Assembly: GCF_019218885.1 (NCBI RefSeq)
Contig: NZ_JAHUWT010000004.1
Span: forward strand, 1 to 64,000
From: Bordetella sp. BOR01
Lineage (GTDB): Bacteria > Pseudomonadota > Gammaproteobacteria > Burkholderiales > Burkholderiaceae_B
Length of the DNA stretch: 64,000 nucleotides
Direction of reading: 5' to 3'
Numbering within the stretch: position 1 is the first letter of the stretch; the number at the start of each line of letters is the position of its first letter. Under the pieces are notes generated by a model. It was not told where the DNA came from. It worked only from the letters and a program-made list of their open reading frames with translations, and searched no databases. Below are positions 23,837-34,156 of the stretch, piece after piece. The position numbers and the translations under genes are program-made.

Positions 23837-26698
23837 TCAGGCCTTGTCACGCAGCTCGCCCGAGCCAAACAGGTTGCTCACGCAGCGGCCGCAGATTTCG
23901 GGATGATCGGCATCGCTGCCCACATCCGGGCGCCAGTGCCAGCAACGTTCGCACTTCTTGTGCGTCGACGGCGCGATCTCGACCCGCAAGGCGCCGCTGT
24001 CGGCATGGACGGTAGCACGCGAAACGATCAGCACGAAGCGCAGGTCATCGCCCAGGCTGGCCAGCAAAGCGTGGTCGTCGCCATCGGCATACAGGTCGAC
24101 TTCGGCCTGCAGCGACGAACCGATGCCGCCTGCGGTGCGCACTTCTTCCAGCTTGCGCTGCACCTCGGCGCGAATGGTGCGCAGCCGCGCCCACTTTGCG
24201 GTCAATGCTTCGGCATCGGCGTAGGGCGGCAGCGCGTGGTAGACCTCGGCGAAGATCGTGGTGCGTGAAAGGTCGGCCTGGTGCCGCAAGGCCGATTCGG
24301 CCAGCACTTTCCAGGCCTCTTCGGCGGTAAACGAAAGCACCGGCGCCATCAGCTTGAGCAGGGTCTGGGTGATGTCGAGCAGGGCGGTCTGGGCAGAGCG
24401 CCGCGCCGCGCTGCCGGTCGCCGTGGTGTACAGGCGGTCTTTGAGAATATCCAGGTAGAACGCGCCCAGGTCTTCCGAGCAGAAAGTCTGCAGGCGCGAC
24501 ACGGCGGGGTGGAAGTCATAACGCTCGAAATGGGCCAGCACCTCGCCCTGCATCTGCGCAGTCATGGCCAGGGCGTAGCGATCGATCTCGAGCAGTTCGC
24601 CGTACGGCACAGCCTGGGTGACCGCGTCGAAATCGGCCAGGTTGGCCAGCAGGAAACGCAGCGTGTTGCGGATGCGCCGATAGCCTTCGACCACTCGCTT
24701 GAGGATCTCGTCGGAAATCGACAGCTCGCCCGAGTAGTCGGTGGATGCCACCCACAGGCGCAGGATCTCGGCGCCGAGCGAGTCGGACACCTTCTGCGGA
24801 GCAATGACGTTGCCCACCGATTTGCTCATCTTGCGGCCCTGGCCGTCGACCACGAAGCCGTGCGTCAGCAAGCCCTTGTACGGCGGCTGGCCATACAGCA
24901 TGCAGCCAGTCAGCAGCGACGAGTGGAACCAGCCGCGGTGCTGGTCCGAACCCTCCAGGTAGAGGTCGGCCGGCCATGCCAGTTCGGCGCCGTGCGAGCC
25001 GCCCAATACCTGGTCTTTGCCACCCAGCACCGTGGCGTGAGTGGTGCCCGAGTCGAACCACACGTCGAGCGTGTCGCGGTTCTTTTCGTATTGGTCGGCC
25101 TCGTCTCCCAGCAGCTCGCGCGGGTCAAGCGATTGCCAGGCTTCGATGCCGTGCTGCTCGACGCGCTGCGCGACTTGCTCGAGCAGATCGGCGGTGCGCG
25201 GGTGCAGCGCGCCGGTTTCCTTGTGTACGAAGAAGGCCATGGGTACGCCCCATTGGCGCTGCCGCGACAAGGTCCAGTCGGGGCGGTTGGCGATCATGGC
25301 GTGCAGGCGCGCGCGTCCCCACGACGGGTAGAACGCCGTGGCATCGATGCCGGCCAGGGCGCTTTCGCGCAGCGTGGGGCCGCCATCGGCCGGCTTGACG
25401 TCCATGCCGGCAAACCATTGGCTGGTGGCGCGATAAATGACGGGCGTCTTGTGGCGCCAGCAATGCATGTAGCTGTGCGAGAGCTTCTGCACATCCATCA
25501 GCGAGCCGGACGCTTTCAGGGCCTCGACGATGCGTGGATTGGCATCCCAGATCGACAGGCCGCCGAACAGCGGCAGGCTTTCGGCATATTTGCCGTCGCC
25601 CAGCACCGGATTCAGGATATCGTCGTCGACCAGTCCGTGCGCCTTGCACGAGACAAAGTCTTCGATCCCGTACGCAGGAGCCGAGTGCACCACGCCGGTG
25701 CCCGCGTCCAGCGTTACGTAGTCGCCCAGGTAGACAGGCGAGGTGCGTGCATAGCCGGCATCGGCCTGGGCCAGCGGGTGATGGAAGCGCAGGCCGGCCA
25801 GGGCGGTGCCCGGCGCAGTCGCGACGATCTCGCCCTGCAGGCCCCAGGCCTTCAGGCAGGCTTCGACGCGTTCGGCTGCCAGCAGCAGCAGCGGACCATG
25901 CGCGGGGGCCGGTGTTATGCGCACCAGCGCGTATTCCAGCTCGGGGTGCACGTTCAGTGCCTGGTTGGCCGGAATGGTCCAGGGCGTGGTGGTCCAGATC
26001 ACCACTGCGCCGTCATCGACCGTGTCCAGGCCGAAAGCGGCCGCCAGGCCGGGTTTGTCGGCGAACGGGAAGGCCACGTCCACGGCCGGATCGACGCGGT
26101 CGGCGTACTCGACCTCGGCCTCGGCCAGCGCCGAGCCACAGTCGAAGCACCAATTCACCGGCTTCAGGCCGCGGAATACGTAGCCTTTCTGCAGGATGCC
26201 GCCCAGTGCCCGGATTTCATTCGCTTCATTGCTGAAGTTCATGGTCAGGTAGGGGCGGTCCCATTCGCCCAGCACGCCCAACCGCTTGAAGTCCTTGCGC
26301 TGGCGGTCGATCTGTTCGAGCGCGTAGGCGCGCGCCTTGGCCTGCACTTCGGTCACTGGCAAGTGCTTGCCGAACTTCTTTTCGATCTGGATTTCGATCG
26401 GCATGCCGTGGCAATCCCAGCCCGGCACGTAGTGCGCGTCATAGCCGGCCATGTTACGGCTCTTGACGATGATGTCTTTCAGGATCTTGTTGACCGCATG
26501 GCCGATATGGATGTCGCCGTTGGCGTACGGCGGTCCGTCGTGCAGCACGAAGCGCGGCCGCCCGCGGCTGGCCGCGCGGATGGCCTGGTACACGTGGTTT
26601 TCTTCCCACTGGGCCACCCAGGCGGGTTCGCGCTTGGCAAGGTCGCCCCGCATGGGGAAGGGGGTATCGGGCAGGTTGAGGGTTTTTTTATAGTCCAT
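23837..26698 (-). CDS. ileS: isoleucyl-tRNA synthetase
   Basis: Class I synthetase for tRNA-Ile, 953 residues. The HIGH motif appears as [11 protein letters not shown] near residue 65 and the KMSKS loop as KMSKSVGNV near residue 610. The large CP1 editing domain lies between them ([16 protein letters not shown]). The C-terminus carries a four-Cys zinc module, KCERCWHW and [10 protein letters not shown]. The start at 26698 ([18 protein letters not shown]) matches the family; a further ATG at 26707 is possible. It overlaps the end of ribF by 11 bases. Confidence 0.98.
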   Translation of the reverse strand: MDYKKTLNLPDTPFPMRGDLAKREPAWVAQWEENHVYQAIRAASRGRPRFVLHDGPPYANGDIHIGHAVNKILKDIIVKSRNMAGYDAHYVPGWDCHGMPIEIQIEKKFGKHLPVTEVQAKARAYALEQIDRQRKDFKRLGVLGEWDRPYLTMNFSNEANEIRALGGILQKGYVFRGLKPVNWCFDCGSALAEAEVEYADRVDPAVDVAFPFADKPGLAAAFGLDTVDDGAVVIWTTTPWTIPANQALNVHPELEYALVRITPAPAHGPLLLLAAERVEACLKAWGLQGEIVATAPGTALAGLRFHHPLAQADAGYARTSPVYLGDYVTLDAGTGVVHSAPAYGIEDFVSCKAHGLVDDDILNPVLGDGKYAESLPLFGGLSIWDANPRIVEALKASGSLMDVQKLSHSYMHCWRHKTPVIYRATSQWFAGMDVKPADGGPTLRESALAGIDATAFYPSWGRARLHAMIANRPDWTLSRQRQWGVPMAFFVHKETGALHPRTADLLEQVAQRVEQHGIEAWQSLDPRELLGDEADQYEKNRDTLDVWFDSGTTHATVLGGKDQVLGGSHGAELAWPADLYLEGSDQHRGWFHSSLLTGCMLYGQPPYKGLLTHGFVVDGQGRKMSKSVGNVIAPQKVSDSLGAEILRLWVASTDYSGELSISDEILKRVVEGYRRIRNTLRFLLANLADFDAVTQAVPYGELLEIDRYALAMTAQMQGEVLAHFERYDFHPAVSRLQTFCSEDLGAFYLDILKDRLYTTATGSAARRSAQTALLDITQTLLKLMAPVLSFTAEEAWKVLAESALRHQADLSRTTIFAEVYHALPPYADAEALTAKWARLRTIRAEVQRKLEEVRTAGGIGSSLQAEVDLYADGDDHALLASLGDDLRFVLIVSRATVHADSGALRVEIAPSTHKKCERCWHWRPDVGSDADHPEICGRCVSNLFGSGELRDKA

Positions 26699-27653
26699 GA
26701 ACGGCAAAATAGGCGCGCGCGTTTCGCGCGTCTTCGGCGATGGCGGCAGTCAGGGATGGGAGATCGGGAAATTTTTCTTCGTCCCGCAGTTTATGCAGGA
26801 ACTCGACTCGCACGAGTTTACCGTATGCGTCGACGGGCCCATCGAGCACATGGGCCTCGAGCAGCACGCGGCCGTGGTCTTCGACCGTGGGCCGTACGCC
26901 CAGGCTGGCCACGGCCGGGCGGGGGTGTGCGTCCAGGCCATGGGCCCGCACGACATAGATGCCCGAGCGCGCCGCGCAGCGGGGCGCCACGCGCAGGTTC
27001 ATCGTGGGAAAGCCCAGGGTGCGGCCCAGTTTCTGGCCGTGGATGACATGGCCGCTGATCTGGAACGGGCGGCCCAGCAGGTCTTGGGCGCGCGCCAGGT
27101 CGCCCACCGCCAGCGCGGTGCGGACTTCCGAGCTCGACACCCGGTGGCCGTGCTGATCGGTAATGTCGGCCAGGGTCTGGACCTCGAAGCCGTGCACCAT
27201 GCCGGCTTCGCGCAGCAGGTCGATGTCGCCGCTGCGCTTGCGGCCGAAACGAAAGTCTTCGCCCACCAGCAGCCAGCGCGTTTGCAGGGCGCCCACCAGC
27301 AGGTCTTCGATGAAGGCGTTGGCCGACATTTCGGCCAGGCGCGCGTTGAAGCGCTCGATCACCACCTGGGCCATGCCCTGGCAGGCCAGGGCATCGAGCT
27401 TGTCGCGCAGTCCCGAGATGCGGGTGGGCGCAAGTTCGGGACGCTGGTTCAGGGTGGCAAAGTACTCGCGCGGGTGGGGCTCGAAGGTCATGACCGTGGG
27501 CAGCAGCCCGCGTTCGCGTGCGGCTTGCCGGACGCGCGCCAGGATGGCCTGGTGGCCGCGATGAACACCGTCGAAATTGCCGATGGTCAGCGCGCAAGGC
27601 GTGCGCCGCTCGGGCGGCGGTGCGGATCGATAGAGGTGCAGCGAGGTTTTCAC
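26688..27653 (-). CDS. ribF: bifunctional riboflavin kinase/FAD synthetase
   Basis: Makes FMN from riboflavin and FAD from FMN. The N-terminal adenylyltransferase domain has [18 protein letters not shown] and [23 protein letters not shown], and ends near ISSSEVR-like [10 protein letters not shown]. The C-terminal kinase domain has [20 protein letters not shown] and [15 protein letters not shown]. The 321-residue length is typical. I take GTG 27653 as the start because homology begins there; longer frames upstream are unsupported. It is divergent from purN with 70 bases between starts. Confidence 0.95.
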   Translation of the reverse strand: MKTSLHLYRSAPPPERRTPCALTIGNFDGVHRGHQAILARVRQAARERGLLPTVMTFEPHPREYFATLNQRPELAPTRISGLRDKLDALACQGMAQVVIERFNARLAEMSANAFIEDLLVGALQTRWLLVGEDFRFGRKRSGDIDLLREAGMVHGFEVQTLADITDQHGHRVSSSEVRTALAVGDLARAQDLLGRPFQISGHVIHGQKLGRTLGFPTMNLRVAPRCAARSGIYVVRAHGLDAHPRPAVASLGVRPTVEDHGRVLLEAHVLDGPVDAYGKLVRVEFLHKLRDEEKFPDLPSLTAAIAEDARNARAYFAVHGL

Positions 27654-27723
27654 GACCGAGAGTTTACAATTTTGGGTTGGTTCGCCCTTGGAATACCTTA
27701 TCTTGCCGGAATCCTCCACCTTT

Positions 27724-28368
27724 ATGCGCCGCCTGGTCATCTTGATATCGGGCCGGGGCAGCAATATGCAAGCCCTGGTACAGGCCTGTCGCGACCAGGC
27801 CTGGCCGGCCACCGTCTGCGCGGTCATCGCCAGCCGGCCCGACGCCGCCGGACTGCAGTGGGCGCGCGAACAGGGGATCACCACAGGTGCGCTGTATCAC
27901 AAGGATTTTCCCAGTCGCGAGGCCTTCGATACCGCCCTGGCCCGTGAAATCGACCGGCACCAGCCTGATTACGTGCTGATGGCCGGGTTCATGCGTGTAT
28001 TGACGCCGGCCTTCGTCAACCACTATGCCGGCCGGCTGGTGAACGTCCACCCGTCGCTGCTGCCCATGTTCCCAGGCTTGCATACGCACGCCCAAGCCCT
28101 GGCCACGGGCGTGCGCCTGCATGGCTGCACTGTGCATTTCGTCACCCCCGTACTCGACCAGGGGCCTATCATCGCCCAGGGCTGCGTACCGGTATTGGGC
28201 GGGGACACGCCCGAAACCCTGGCCGAGCGCGTATTGCAGGTTGAGCATCTGGCGTATCCTGCGGCGGTACGCTGGCTCGCCGAAGGGCGGGTGCATCTGA
28301 CCCCCGACCAGCGGGTCGAAGTCGACGGCGAACCGCAACGCCTGTTCATGGGATCCGGCGCGGTCTGA
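27724..28368 (+). CDS. purN: phosphoribosylglycinamide formyltransferase
   Basis: Transfers a formyl group from 10-formyltetrahydrofolate to GAR in purine synthesis. The 214-residue enzyme begins RRLVILISGRGSNMQALV, with phosphate-binding GRGSN. The catalytic triad region is NVHPSLLPMFPGLHTHAQAL (Asn, His) and VTPVLDQGPII (Asp). Start ATG 27724 was chosen for the conserved N-terminus. The next gene follows after 68 bases containing a nine-base-pair hairpin (28400-28421). Confidence 0.97.
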   Translation: MRRLVILISGRGSNMQALVQACRDQAWPATVCAVIASRPDAAGLQWAREQGITTGALYHKDFPSREAFDTALAREIDRHQPDYVLMAGFMRVLTPAFVNHYAGRLVNVHPSLLPMFPGLHTHAQALATGVRLHGCTVHFVTPVLDQGPIIAQGCVPVLGGDTPETLAERVLQVEHLAYPAAVRWLAEGRVHLTPDQRVEVDGEPQRLFMGSGAV

Positions 28369-28399
28369 GACCGCCCGTTGCATCCCCGGTAGTTTGACT

Positions 28400-28421
28400 G
28401 GCCGAGGCTGTCGCCTCGGCC
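28400..28421. other. hairpin between purN and the rsmB-like gene
   Basis: GGCCGAGGC-tgtc-GCCTCGGCC, a perfect nine-base stem with a four-base loop and no T-tract. It may stabilise or pause rather than terminate the purN transcript. Confidence 0.5.
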
Positions 28422-28436
28422 CCGATTGGAAGCATC

Positions 28437-30005
28437 ATGACCAAGAATTCCGTTTCCCGGCCGCGCAACGCCGGCACCTCTGCCGCGCAGCGGCCCGACG
28501 CGCGCGGCGGTGCCCGGCGTGGGCCGTCCGGCCGGCCGGCCGCGCCGCCGTCCACGCAGCCGCGTACCCCGCCCGCGGTCATCCGCATCGATCAGGTTCA
28601 GCGTGTACTCGGAGAAATCCTGCAATGGCGCTATCCGGCCGACGCCACACTGTCGCATTGGCTGCGCGCCCACCCGGCATTGGGGGGGCGCGACCGGGGC
28701 GAAGTCGCCGAAGCCGTCTACAACGTGCTGCGCCACCTGCGCCGCTATCGCCAGCTATCCGAAAGTGGCAGCGGGCCGGCCTCGCGGCGCCTTGCCATCC
28801 TGGGCCTGGCGGCCACGCTGGGCACCGAGGCCCTGCGCGATGGACTGGACGCCGCCGAAGGCGAATGGTTGCAGCGTGTAGACCGCATCGATCCGGCCAC
28901 GCTGCCGCGCGCGGTGCGCGCTAGCATGCCGGACTGGCTGGACGAACGCCTGGGGCGCCTGGAAGATCCCGATGCGCTGATGGCCGCGCTGAACCGCCCG
29001 GCGCCGCTGGATCTGCGCGTCAACCCGCTCAAGGCCGAGCGCGATGCCGCGCTGGCAGCCCTGGTCGACAGCCCGGCGGCCCGCTTCGACCCCCAGCCCA
29101 CCCCGCATTCCCCCTGGGGCATCCGCCTGGCCGGCCGGCCCTCGGTCAATCGTTGGCCGCAGTTCGAGAATGGCAGCATCGAGGTGCAGGACGAAGGCAG
29201 CCAGTTGCTCGCCCTGCTGGTGGGGCCACGGCGCGGCGAGATGATCATCGACTTCTGCGCCGGCGCGGGCGGCAAGACCCTGCTGCTGGGGGCGCTGATG
29301 CGATCCACCGGCCGCCTCTATGCCTTCGACGTCTCGGCGGCCCGCCTGGCGCGGGCCAAGCCGCGCTTTGCACGCAGCGGCTTGTCCAACGTGGTGCCGG
29401 TAGCCATCGACGGCGAAAACGATACCCGGGTCAAGCGCCTGGCTGGCAAAGCCCAGCGCGTCCTGGTCGATGCGCCTTGCAGCGGCATTGGCACGCTGCG
29501 CCGCAACCCCGACCTGAAATGGCGCCAGCATCCCGAGGCGCTGGCCGAATTGTGCGCGCTGCAGGCCCGCATCCTGAACAGCGCCGCGCGCTGCGTGGCA
29601 CCCGGCGGGCGGCTGGTCTATGCCACGTGCAGCCTGCTGGCCGAAGAAAACCAGGACCAGGTCCAGCAATTTCTGGCCACGCACCCCGATTTCGAATTGA
29701 TCGACGGCGCCGCCTTGCTCGAGAACCGCTGCCCGGACCTGCATCTGGAAGGCCCTTACGTGCAATTGCGTCCCGATGTACACGGCACCGACGGCTTTTT
29801 CGCGGCGGTGTTCGAGCGCAAGAAGGGCGCTGCCACGGCCAGGCAGCCGGCAGCCGAAACCGCCCAGACGCCCCAGGCCGAAGAAGCCGCTGCGGTCGAA
29901 GCGGTGCCGCAGGCAACAGAAGCGCCCGAAGCGGCTGAACCGGACGGGCCAGCCCCATCACCCGTGGCGGGCGACAAACCGGCCGAGCCGGCCGGCCAAG
30001 CCTAG
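28437..30005 (+). CDS. RsmB/NOP-family SAM-dependent rRNA (cytosine-C5) methyltransferase
   Basis: A 522-residue RNA m5C methyltransferase. The N-terminal NusB-like region is around VIRIDQVQRVLGEILQW. The catalytic domain has DEGSQLLALLVG, the SAM site DFCAGAGGKTLLL, DAPCSGIGTLRRNPD with the PC catalytic pair, and the second Cys in VYATCSLL. Both ends carry low-complexity extensions: about 45 basic/Pro-rich residues first, and a final stretch of about 57 Ala/Glu/Pro residues. A GGAAG ribosome site precedes the ATG. The exact rRNA target is uncertain. Its stop overlaps the next converging gene by four bases. Confidence 0.92.
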   Translation: MTKNSVSRPRNAGTSAAQRPDARGGARRGPSGRPAAPPSTQPRTPPAVIRIDQVQRVLGEILQWRYPADATLSHWLRAHPALGGRDRGEVAEAVYNVLRHLRRYRQLSESGSGPASRRLAILGLAATLGTEALRDGLDAAEGEWLQRVDRIDPATLPRAVRASMPDWLDERLGRLEDPDALMAALNRPAPLDLRVNPLKAERDAALAALVDSPAARFDPQPTPHSPWGIRLAGRPSVNRWPQFENGSIEVQDEGSQLLALLVGPRRGEMIIDFCAGAGGKTLLLGALMRSTGRLYAFDVSAARLARAKPRFARSGLSNVVPVAIDGENDTRVKRLAGKAQRVLVDAPCSGIGTLRRNPDLKWRQHPEALAELCALQARILNSAARCVAPGGRLVYATCSLLAEENQDQVQQFLATHPDFELIDGAALLENRCPDLHLEGPYVQLRPDVHGTDGFFAAVFERKKGAATARQPAAETAQTPQAEEAAAVEAVPQATEAPEAAEPDGPAPSPVAGDKPAEPAGQA

Positions 30006-30415
30006 CGGACGGGGCGAGGCGGCAATACCCGCACTTCGGCAGCCACCCGGTCGCCGGCGGTATTGTCCGCCTGATAGCGCACTTCCCAGGCCAGGCTATC
30101 GGTGCCGGCCTGGCGCGCGCGGTAGCGTACCTGGACGACCGGTACGGCCAGGGTGCCGCAGCGTCCGCCAGCCTGGACGGGTTGTTGTTGGATACGCACG
30201 ACAGTGGCCTTGCCCAGGGCGGGCGGGGCGGTGATTCGAACCCGCGGGGCCTGCAACGCCAGGCATCCGGCCTGGCGGATCTCGTAATAGCTGGCCAGCA
30301 GCACGTCCTGCCCGGCGCTTGCCGAAGCCGTGACGTCGGCTGCCGCGGTGGCTGTAACGCCCAGACATGAAAATAAAAAGGGCCAGATTGTTCGTCTGGA
30401 GGGCAGCAGTATCAT
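30002..30415 (-). CDS. hypothetical exported protein
   Basis: A 137-residue protein with a plausible signal peptide: basic start, hydrophobic core TIWPFLFSCLGVTATAA, likely cleavage after AAA or ATAAA. The mature part is beta-rich with two Cys (QAGCLALQ, GGRCGTLAV) that could form a disulfide. Repeated motifs such as VVQVRYRARQAGTDSLAWEVRYQA suggest an immunoglobulin-like fold. I do not recognise the family. It converges on the rsmB-like gene. Confidence 0.7.
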   Translation of the reverse strand: MILLPSRRTIWPFLFSCLGVTATAAADVTASASAGQDVLLASYYEIRQAGCLALQAPRVRITAPPALGKATVVRIQQQPVQAGGRCGTLAVPVVQVRYRARQAGTDSLAWEVRYQADNTAGDRVAAEVRVLPPRPVR

Positions 30416-30551
30416 GGGTTAGGCGTCCAAGCGGGTGCGAAGGCCAGGCAAAGACCACATTCTGCCAGCCGTTATGTAGCAAAACGTACAATCCGCTGGT
30501 CCCCACGGCGGACGGCCCCATCTGTACAAGGCTGCCCGGGCTTCGCTTGCG

Positions 30552-30582
30552 AGCTCCGCCGCAAGCTCCGCCGTGAGCTCCG
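30552..30582. repeat. 12-bp direct repeat upstream of the desaturase gene
   Basis: AGCTCCGCCGCA, AGCTCCGCCGTG and a partial AGCTCCG in direct succession within the 284-base gap between the exported-protein gene and the desaturase gene. No role evident. Confidence 0.6.
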
Positions 30583-30699
30583 ATATGCAGGCTTAGTCCT
30601 TGATTTGTCATTGAAAACTATTTTGAAAACAGACTGTCATAAGCAAACCAGGTAGGCTAAACTGCCTGCCATTCTTCAAGCGAGGCTCGCAAAAAGTAT

Positions 30700-31893
30700 A
30701 TGGATCAAATCCTATCCTTCCTTTCCGGGGGCTTTACCCAAGCCACCTGGTGGCAGATCGTCCTGTACACGCTGGCCCTGACGCACGTCACCATCGTGGC
30801 GGTCACGGTCTTCCTGCACCGTAGCCAAGCGCACCGTGGTCTGGACCTGCATCCGGCAGTCATGCATTTCTTCCGGTTCTGGCTCTGGATGACCACTGGC
30901 ATGGTCACGAAGGAATGGGTCGCCATCCACCGCAAGCACCACGCCAAATGCGAAAAAGACGGCGATCCTCATTCGCCCATGCTGTTCGGCATCTGGAAGG
31001 TGTTGTTTCGCGGGGCCGAGCTGTATCGCCTTGAATCGGCCAACAAGGAAACCATGGCCAAGTTCGGCCACGGTACTCCCGACGACTGGCTCGAGCGCAA
31101 CCTGTATTCCCAGCACAGCCTGATGGGCGTGATGATCATGCTGGCTATCGATGTCGCCTTGTTCGGCGCGGTCGGCGTGACCGTCTGGGCCGTGCAGATG
31201 GCCTGGATCCCGTTCTGGGCCGCGGGCGTGGTCAATGGCATCGGCCACTACTGGGGCTATCGCAACTACAACAGCCCCGATACCAGCACCAACGTAATCC
31301 CGTGGGGCATCATCATCGGCGGCGAAGAGCTGCACAACAACCACCACGCCCACGGCACGTCGGCCAAGTTCTCGGCCAAGTGGTACGAGTTCGACATCGG
31401 TTGGTGCTACATCAGCGTGCTGAAGTTCTTCGGCCTGGCCAAGATCAAGAAGGTCGCGCCCAAGCTCAAGCTCGAATCCAGCGGCAAGGCCATCGATCTG
31501 CGTACGCTGCAAGGCGTCATCACGCACCGCTACGAAGTCATGGCTCGTTACGCCGACATCGTCAAGACGGCCGTGCGCGAAGAACTCGACAAGCTCAAGC
31601 CTGCGCAAGACGGTTCGGCGTCGCACCTGCACCGCGTACGCGGCTGGCTGCATCGCAACGAAGAAGTCCTGCAGCCCGAACAGCGGGCCGAGGTCGACCA
31701 GGCCATCGCGCAGAACCAGTCGCTGTCCACGCTGGTGCAAATGCGTCGCGAACTTGGCCGCCTGTGGGAAAGCTCCAGCGCCAGCAGCGAGCAACTGCTG
31801 CACGATCTGCAGGCCTGGTGCCAGCGCGCCCAGCAAAGCGGCATCGCCGGGCTCGAGCAATTCGCGCAACGCCTGAGCCGCTACGCGGCATGA
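30700..31893 (+). CDS. membrane fatty acid (acyl-CoA type) desaturase
   Basis: A di-iron membrane desaturase of 397 residues that would introduce a cis double bond into acyl chains, probably at delta-9. All three His boxes are present: HRSQAHR at 40-46, HRKHH at 77-81 and HNNHH at 212-216. Four membrane segments lie before residue 185. After about residue 245 there is a soluble, strongly helical C-terminal extension of about 150 residues (THRYEVMARYADIVKTAVREEL to the end) beyond the minimal desaturase fold. Its stop TGA overlaps the helicase ATG, implying coupling. Confidence 0.92.
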   Translation: MDQILSFLSGGFTQATWWQIVLYTLALTHVTIVAVTVFLHRSQAHRGLDLHPAVMHFFRFWLWMTTGMVTKEWVAIHRKHHAKCEKDGDPHSPMLFGIWKVLFRGAELYRLESANKETMAKFGHGTPDDWLERNLYSQHSLMGVMIMLAIDVALFGAVGVTVWAVQMAWIPFWAAGVVNGIGHYWGYRNYNSPDTSTNVIPWGIIIGGEELHNNHHAHGTSAKFSAKWYEFDIGWCYISVLKFFGLAKIKKVAPKLKLESSGKAIDLRTLQGVITHRYEVMARYADIVKTAVREELDKLKPAQDGSASHLHRVRGWLHRNEEVLQPEQRAEVDQAIAQNQSLSTLVQMRRELGRLWESSSASSEQLLHDLQAWCQRAQQSGIAGLEQFAQRLSRYAA

Positions 31894-34151
31894 TGCTAGA
31901 GCAGCTCAATCCTGAACAACGCACCGCTGTAACACTCGAACCGCAGCACGCCCTGGTCCTGGCCGGGGCGGGCAGCGGCAAGACCCGGGTACTGACCACC
32001 CGCATGGCCTGGCTGATTCAAACCGGCCAGGCCAGTCCTGCTGGGTTGTTGGCAGTCACCTTTACCAACAAGGCGGCGCGCGAGATGCTGGCGCGCATGT
32101 CGGCCATATTGCCGATCGATACGCGCGGTCTCTGGATCGGCACTTTCCACGGGTTGTGCAATCGCATGCTGCGCGCTCATCATCGCGACGCAGGCCTGCC
32201 GCAAGCATTCCAGATCCTCGACACCACCGACCAACTGGCTGCCATCAAGCGTCTGCTGAAGGCCAACGGCGTCGATGATGAAAAATATCCGCCGCGCGAT
32301 GTGCAGCGTTTCATCAGCGGCGCCAAAGAAGACGGCCAGCGTCCTGGTGACCTGGACGCCCACGACAGCCACCGGCGCCGCCTGATCGAGATCTACCAGC
32401 TCTATGAGGCCCAGTGCCAGCGCGAAGGGGTCGTCGATTTTGCCGAGCTGCTGTTGCGTGCCTACGAACTGTTGATGCGCAATGCGCCCGTGCGCGAACA
32501 CTATCAACGGCGTTTCCGCCACATCCTGGTCGACGAATTCCAGGATACCAACACCCTGCAGTACAAGTGGCTGAGGCTGCTGGGCGGTGGTGGGGCCGCG
32601 ATCTTCGCGGTGGGCGACGACGACCAATCCATCTATGCATTCCGCGGTGCCAATGTCGGCAACATGGCCGACTTCGAGCGCGACTACGCGCGGGGCACGG
32701 TCATCCGGCTGGAGCAGAACTATCGCTCGTACGGCCATATCCTGGATTCGGCCAATGCCCTGATCGGCCACAACAATGGGCGCCTGGGCAAGAATCTCTG
32801 GACCGAACAGGGCGAAGGCGAGCCCGTGCGCGTCATCGAGCAGCCCTCTGACGGTATCGAGGCGCAGTGGCTGGTCGACGAGGTGCGCTCGCTGATCAAC
32901 GAAGGCAGCCTGCGGCGCGAGATCGCCGTACTCTATCGCGCCAACGCGCAATCGCGCGTGATCGAGCACGCGTTGTTTTCCGCTGGCATCCCGTACAAGG
33001 TGTACGGTGGCCTGCGCTTTTTCGAGCGCCAGGAAATCAAGCACGCATTGGCGTATTTGCGCCTGATGGCCAACCCTGACGACGATACCTCGTGGATGCG
33101 AGTGGTGAATTTTCCCACTCGCGGCATCGGCGCGCGTACGCTCGAGCAACTGAGCGACGCGGCTCGCGCGCAAGATACCAGCCTGTTCGCAGCGGTGGCG
33201 CGTGTGGCGGGCAAGGGCGGCGCCAACCTGGCGCAGTTCGCCCAATTGATCGGCCGCATGGCCCACGAGACGCGCGAGCTGCCGCTGCCCGAACTGGTCG
33301 AGCACATGCTCGAGACCAGCGGGTTGGCGGCGCACTACAAGACCGAGCGCGAAGGTGCCGAGCGCCTGGAAAACCTGAACGAACTCATCACTGCCGCGGC
33401 TGTTTTCACTTCGGAAGAGAACTTCGACGGCCTGCCTGCCGGCCGGGTGCCCGAGCTCGGGCCCGATACACCGCCCGACGGACTGACGCCCCTGGCTGCC
33501 TTCCTGTCGCACGCCGCTCTCGAGGCCGGCGACAACCAGGCGCAGGCCGGCCAGGACGCCGTTCAGTTGATGACGGTGCACGCGGCCAAGGGCCTGGAAT
33601 TCGATGCAGTCTTCATCACCGGGCTTGAAGAAGGCCTGTTCCCGCACGAGAACAGCATTCTCGAACCGGCCGGCCTGGAAGAAGAGCGGCGCCTGATGTA
33701 CGTGGCGATCACGCGGGCGCGCCAGCGCCTGTACCTTAGCCTGGCTCAAAGCCGCATGCTGCATGGCCAGACACGCTACGCCATGCGTTCGCGCTTCCTG
33801 GAAGAAATTCCCGAACAGCACCTGAAATGGCTTACGCCGCGTGCGGGTACCCCGCATGCGCACGCGGGTTTCGGTCAGTCGGCAGCCTGGAATGGTCGCA
33901 ACGACGCATTCGGGCGCCGGCCCACGGGCACCATCGCGCCGCGTACCCCGCGTGGCGTGGCCAGCGGTGTCACGGTAGGCGATCGGCAGTATCGTATCGG
34001 ACAGGGGGTGCGGCACGCCCGGTTCGGCGACGGCACCATCATCGGCCTGAGCGGCTCCGGCCAGGACGCCCAGGCGCAAATCCAGTTTCGCGATGTCGGC
34101 GCCAAGACTCTGGCGCTGGGCATTGCCAAGCTGGACATCATCCAGGGATAA
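31890..34151 (+). CDS. uvrD: UvrD/Rep-family ATP-dependent DNA helicase
   Basis: A superfamily 1 3'-5' helicase of 753 residues for excision and mismatch repair. Motifs in order: LAGAGSGKTRVLTTR (Walker A), TFTNKAAREM, VDEFQDTN (Walker B), GDDDQSIYAFRGA, EQNYRS, LMTVHAAKGLEFDAVF and YVAITRAR. The C-terminal YRIGQGVRHARFGDGTIIGL is typical of UvrD/PcrA. Two adjacent ATGs (31890, 31893) are possible starts; the first overlaps the desaturase stop. The uvrD symbol is preferred over rep on the C-terminal tail. Confidence 0.95.
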   Translation: MMLEQLNPEQRTAVTLEPQHALVLAGAGSGKTRVLTTRMAWLIQTGQASPAGLLAVTFTNKAAREMLARMSAILPIDTRGLWIGTFHGLCNRMLRAHHRDAGLPQAFQILDTTDQLAAIKRLLKANGVDDEKYPPRDVQRFISGAKEDGQRPGDLDAHDSHRRRLIEIYQLYEAQCQREGVVDFAELLLRAYELLMRNAPVREHYQRRFRHILVDEFQDTNTLQYKWLRLLGGGGAAIFAVGDDDQSIYAFRGANVGNMADFERDYARGTVIRLEQNYRSYGHILDSANALIGHNNGRLGKNLWTEQGEGEPVRVIEQPSDGIEAQWLVDEVRSLINEGSLRREIAVLYRANAQSRVIEHALFSAGIPYKVYGGLRFFERQEIKHALAYLRLMANPDDDTSWMRVVNFPTRGIGARTLEQLSDAARAQDTSLFAAVARVAGKGGANLAQFAQLIGRMAHETRELPLPELVEHMLETSGLAAHYKTEREGAERLENLNELITAAAVFTSEENFDGLPAGRVPELGPDTPPDGLTPLAAFLSHAALEAGDNQAQAGQDAVQLMTVHAAKGLEFDAVFITGLEEGLFPHENSILEPAGLEEERRLMYVAITRARQRLYLSLAQSRMLHGQTRYAMRSRFLEEIPEQHLKWLTPRAGTPHAHAGFGQSAAWNGRNDAFGRRPTGTIAPRTPRGVASGVTVGDRQYRIGQGVRHARFGDGTIIGLSGSGQDAQAQIQFRDVGAKTLALGIAKLDIIQG

Positions 34152-34156
34152 GCATC

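Noticed and set aside
24281-27046. Very long open frame (about 900 codons) on the plus strand across ileS and ribF
   Set aside because: It is antisense to ileS, whose motifs (HIGH, KMSKS, zinc site) are certain. High GC with strong third-position bias creates long antisense frames; its translation is Gly/Arg/Gln-rich and matches no family.
30552-30582. 12-bp repeat as a regulatory array
   Set aside because: Only two and a half copies within GC-rich sequence; likely chance slippage.
31896-34079. Long minus-strand frame opposite the UvrD-like helicase
   Set aside because: Shadow of the helicase gene; the sense strand has all helicase motifs.
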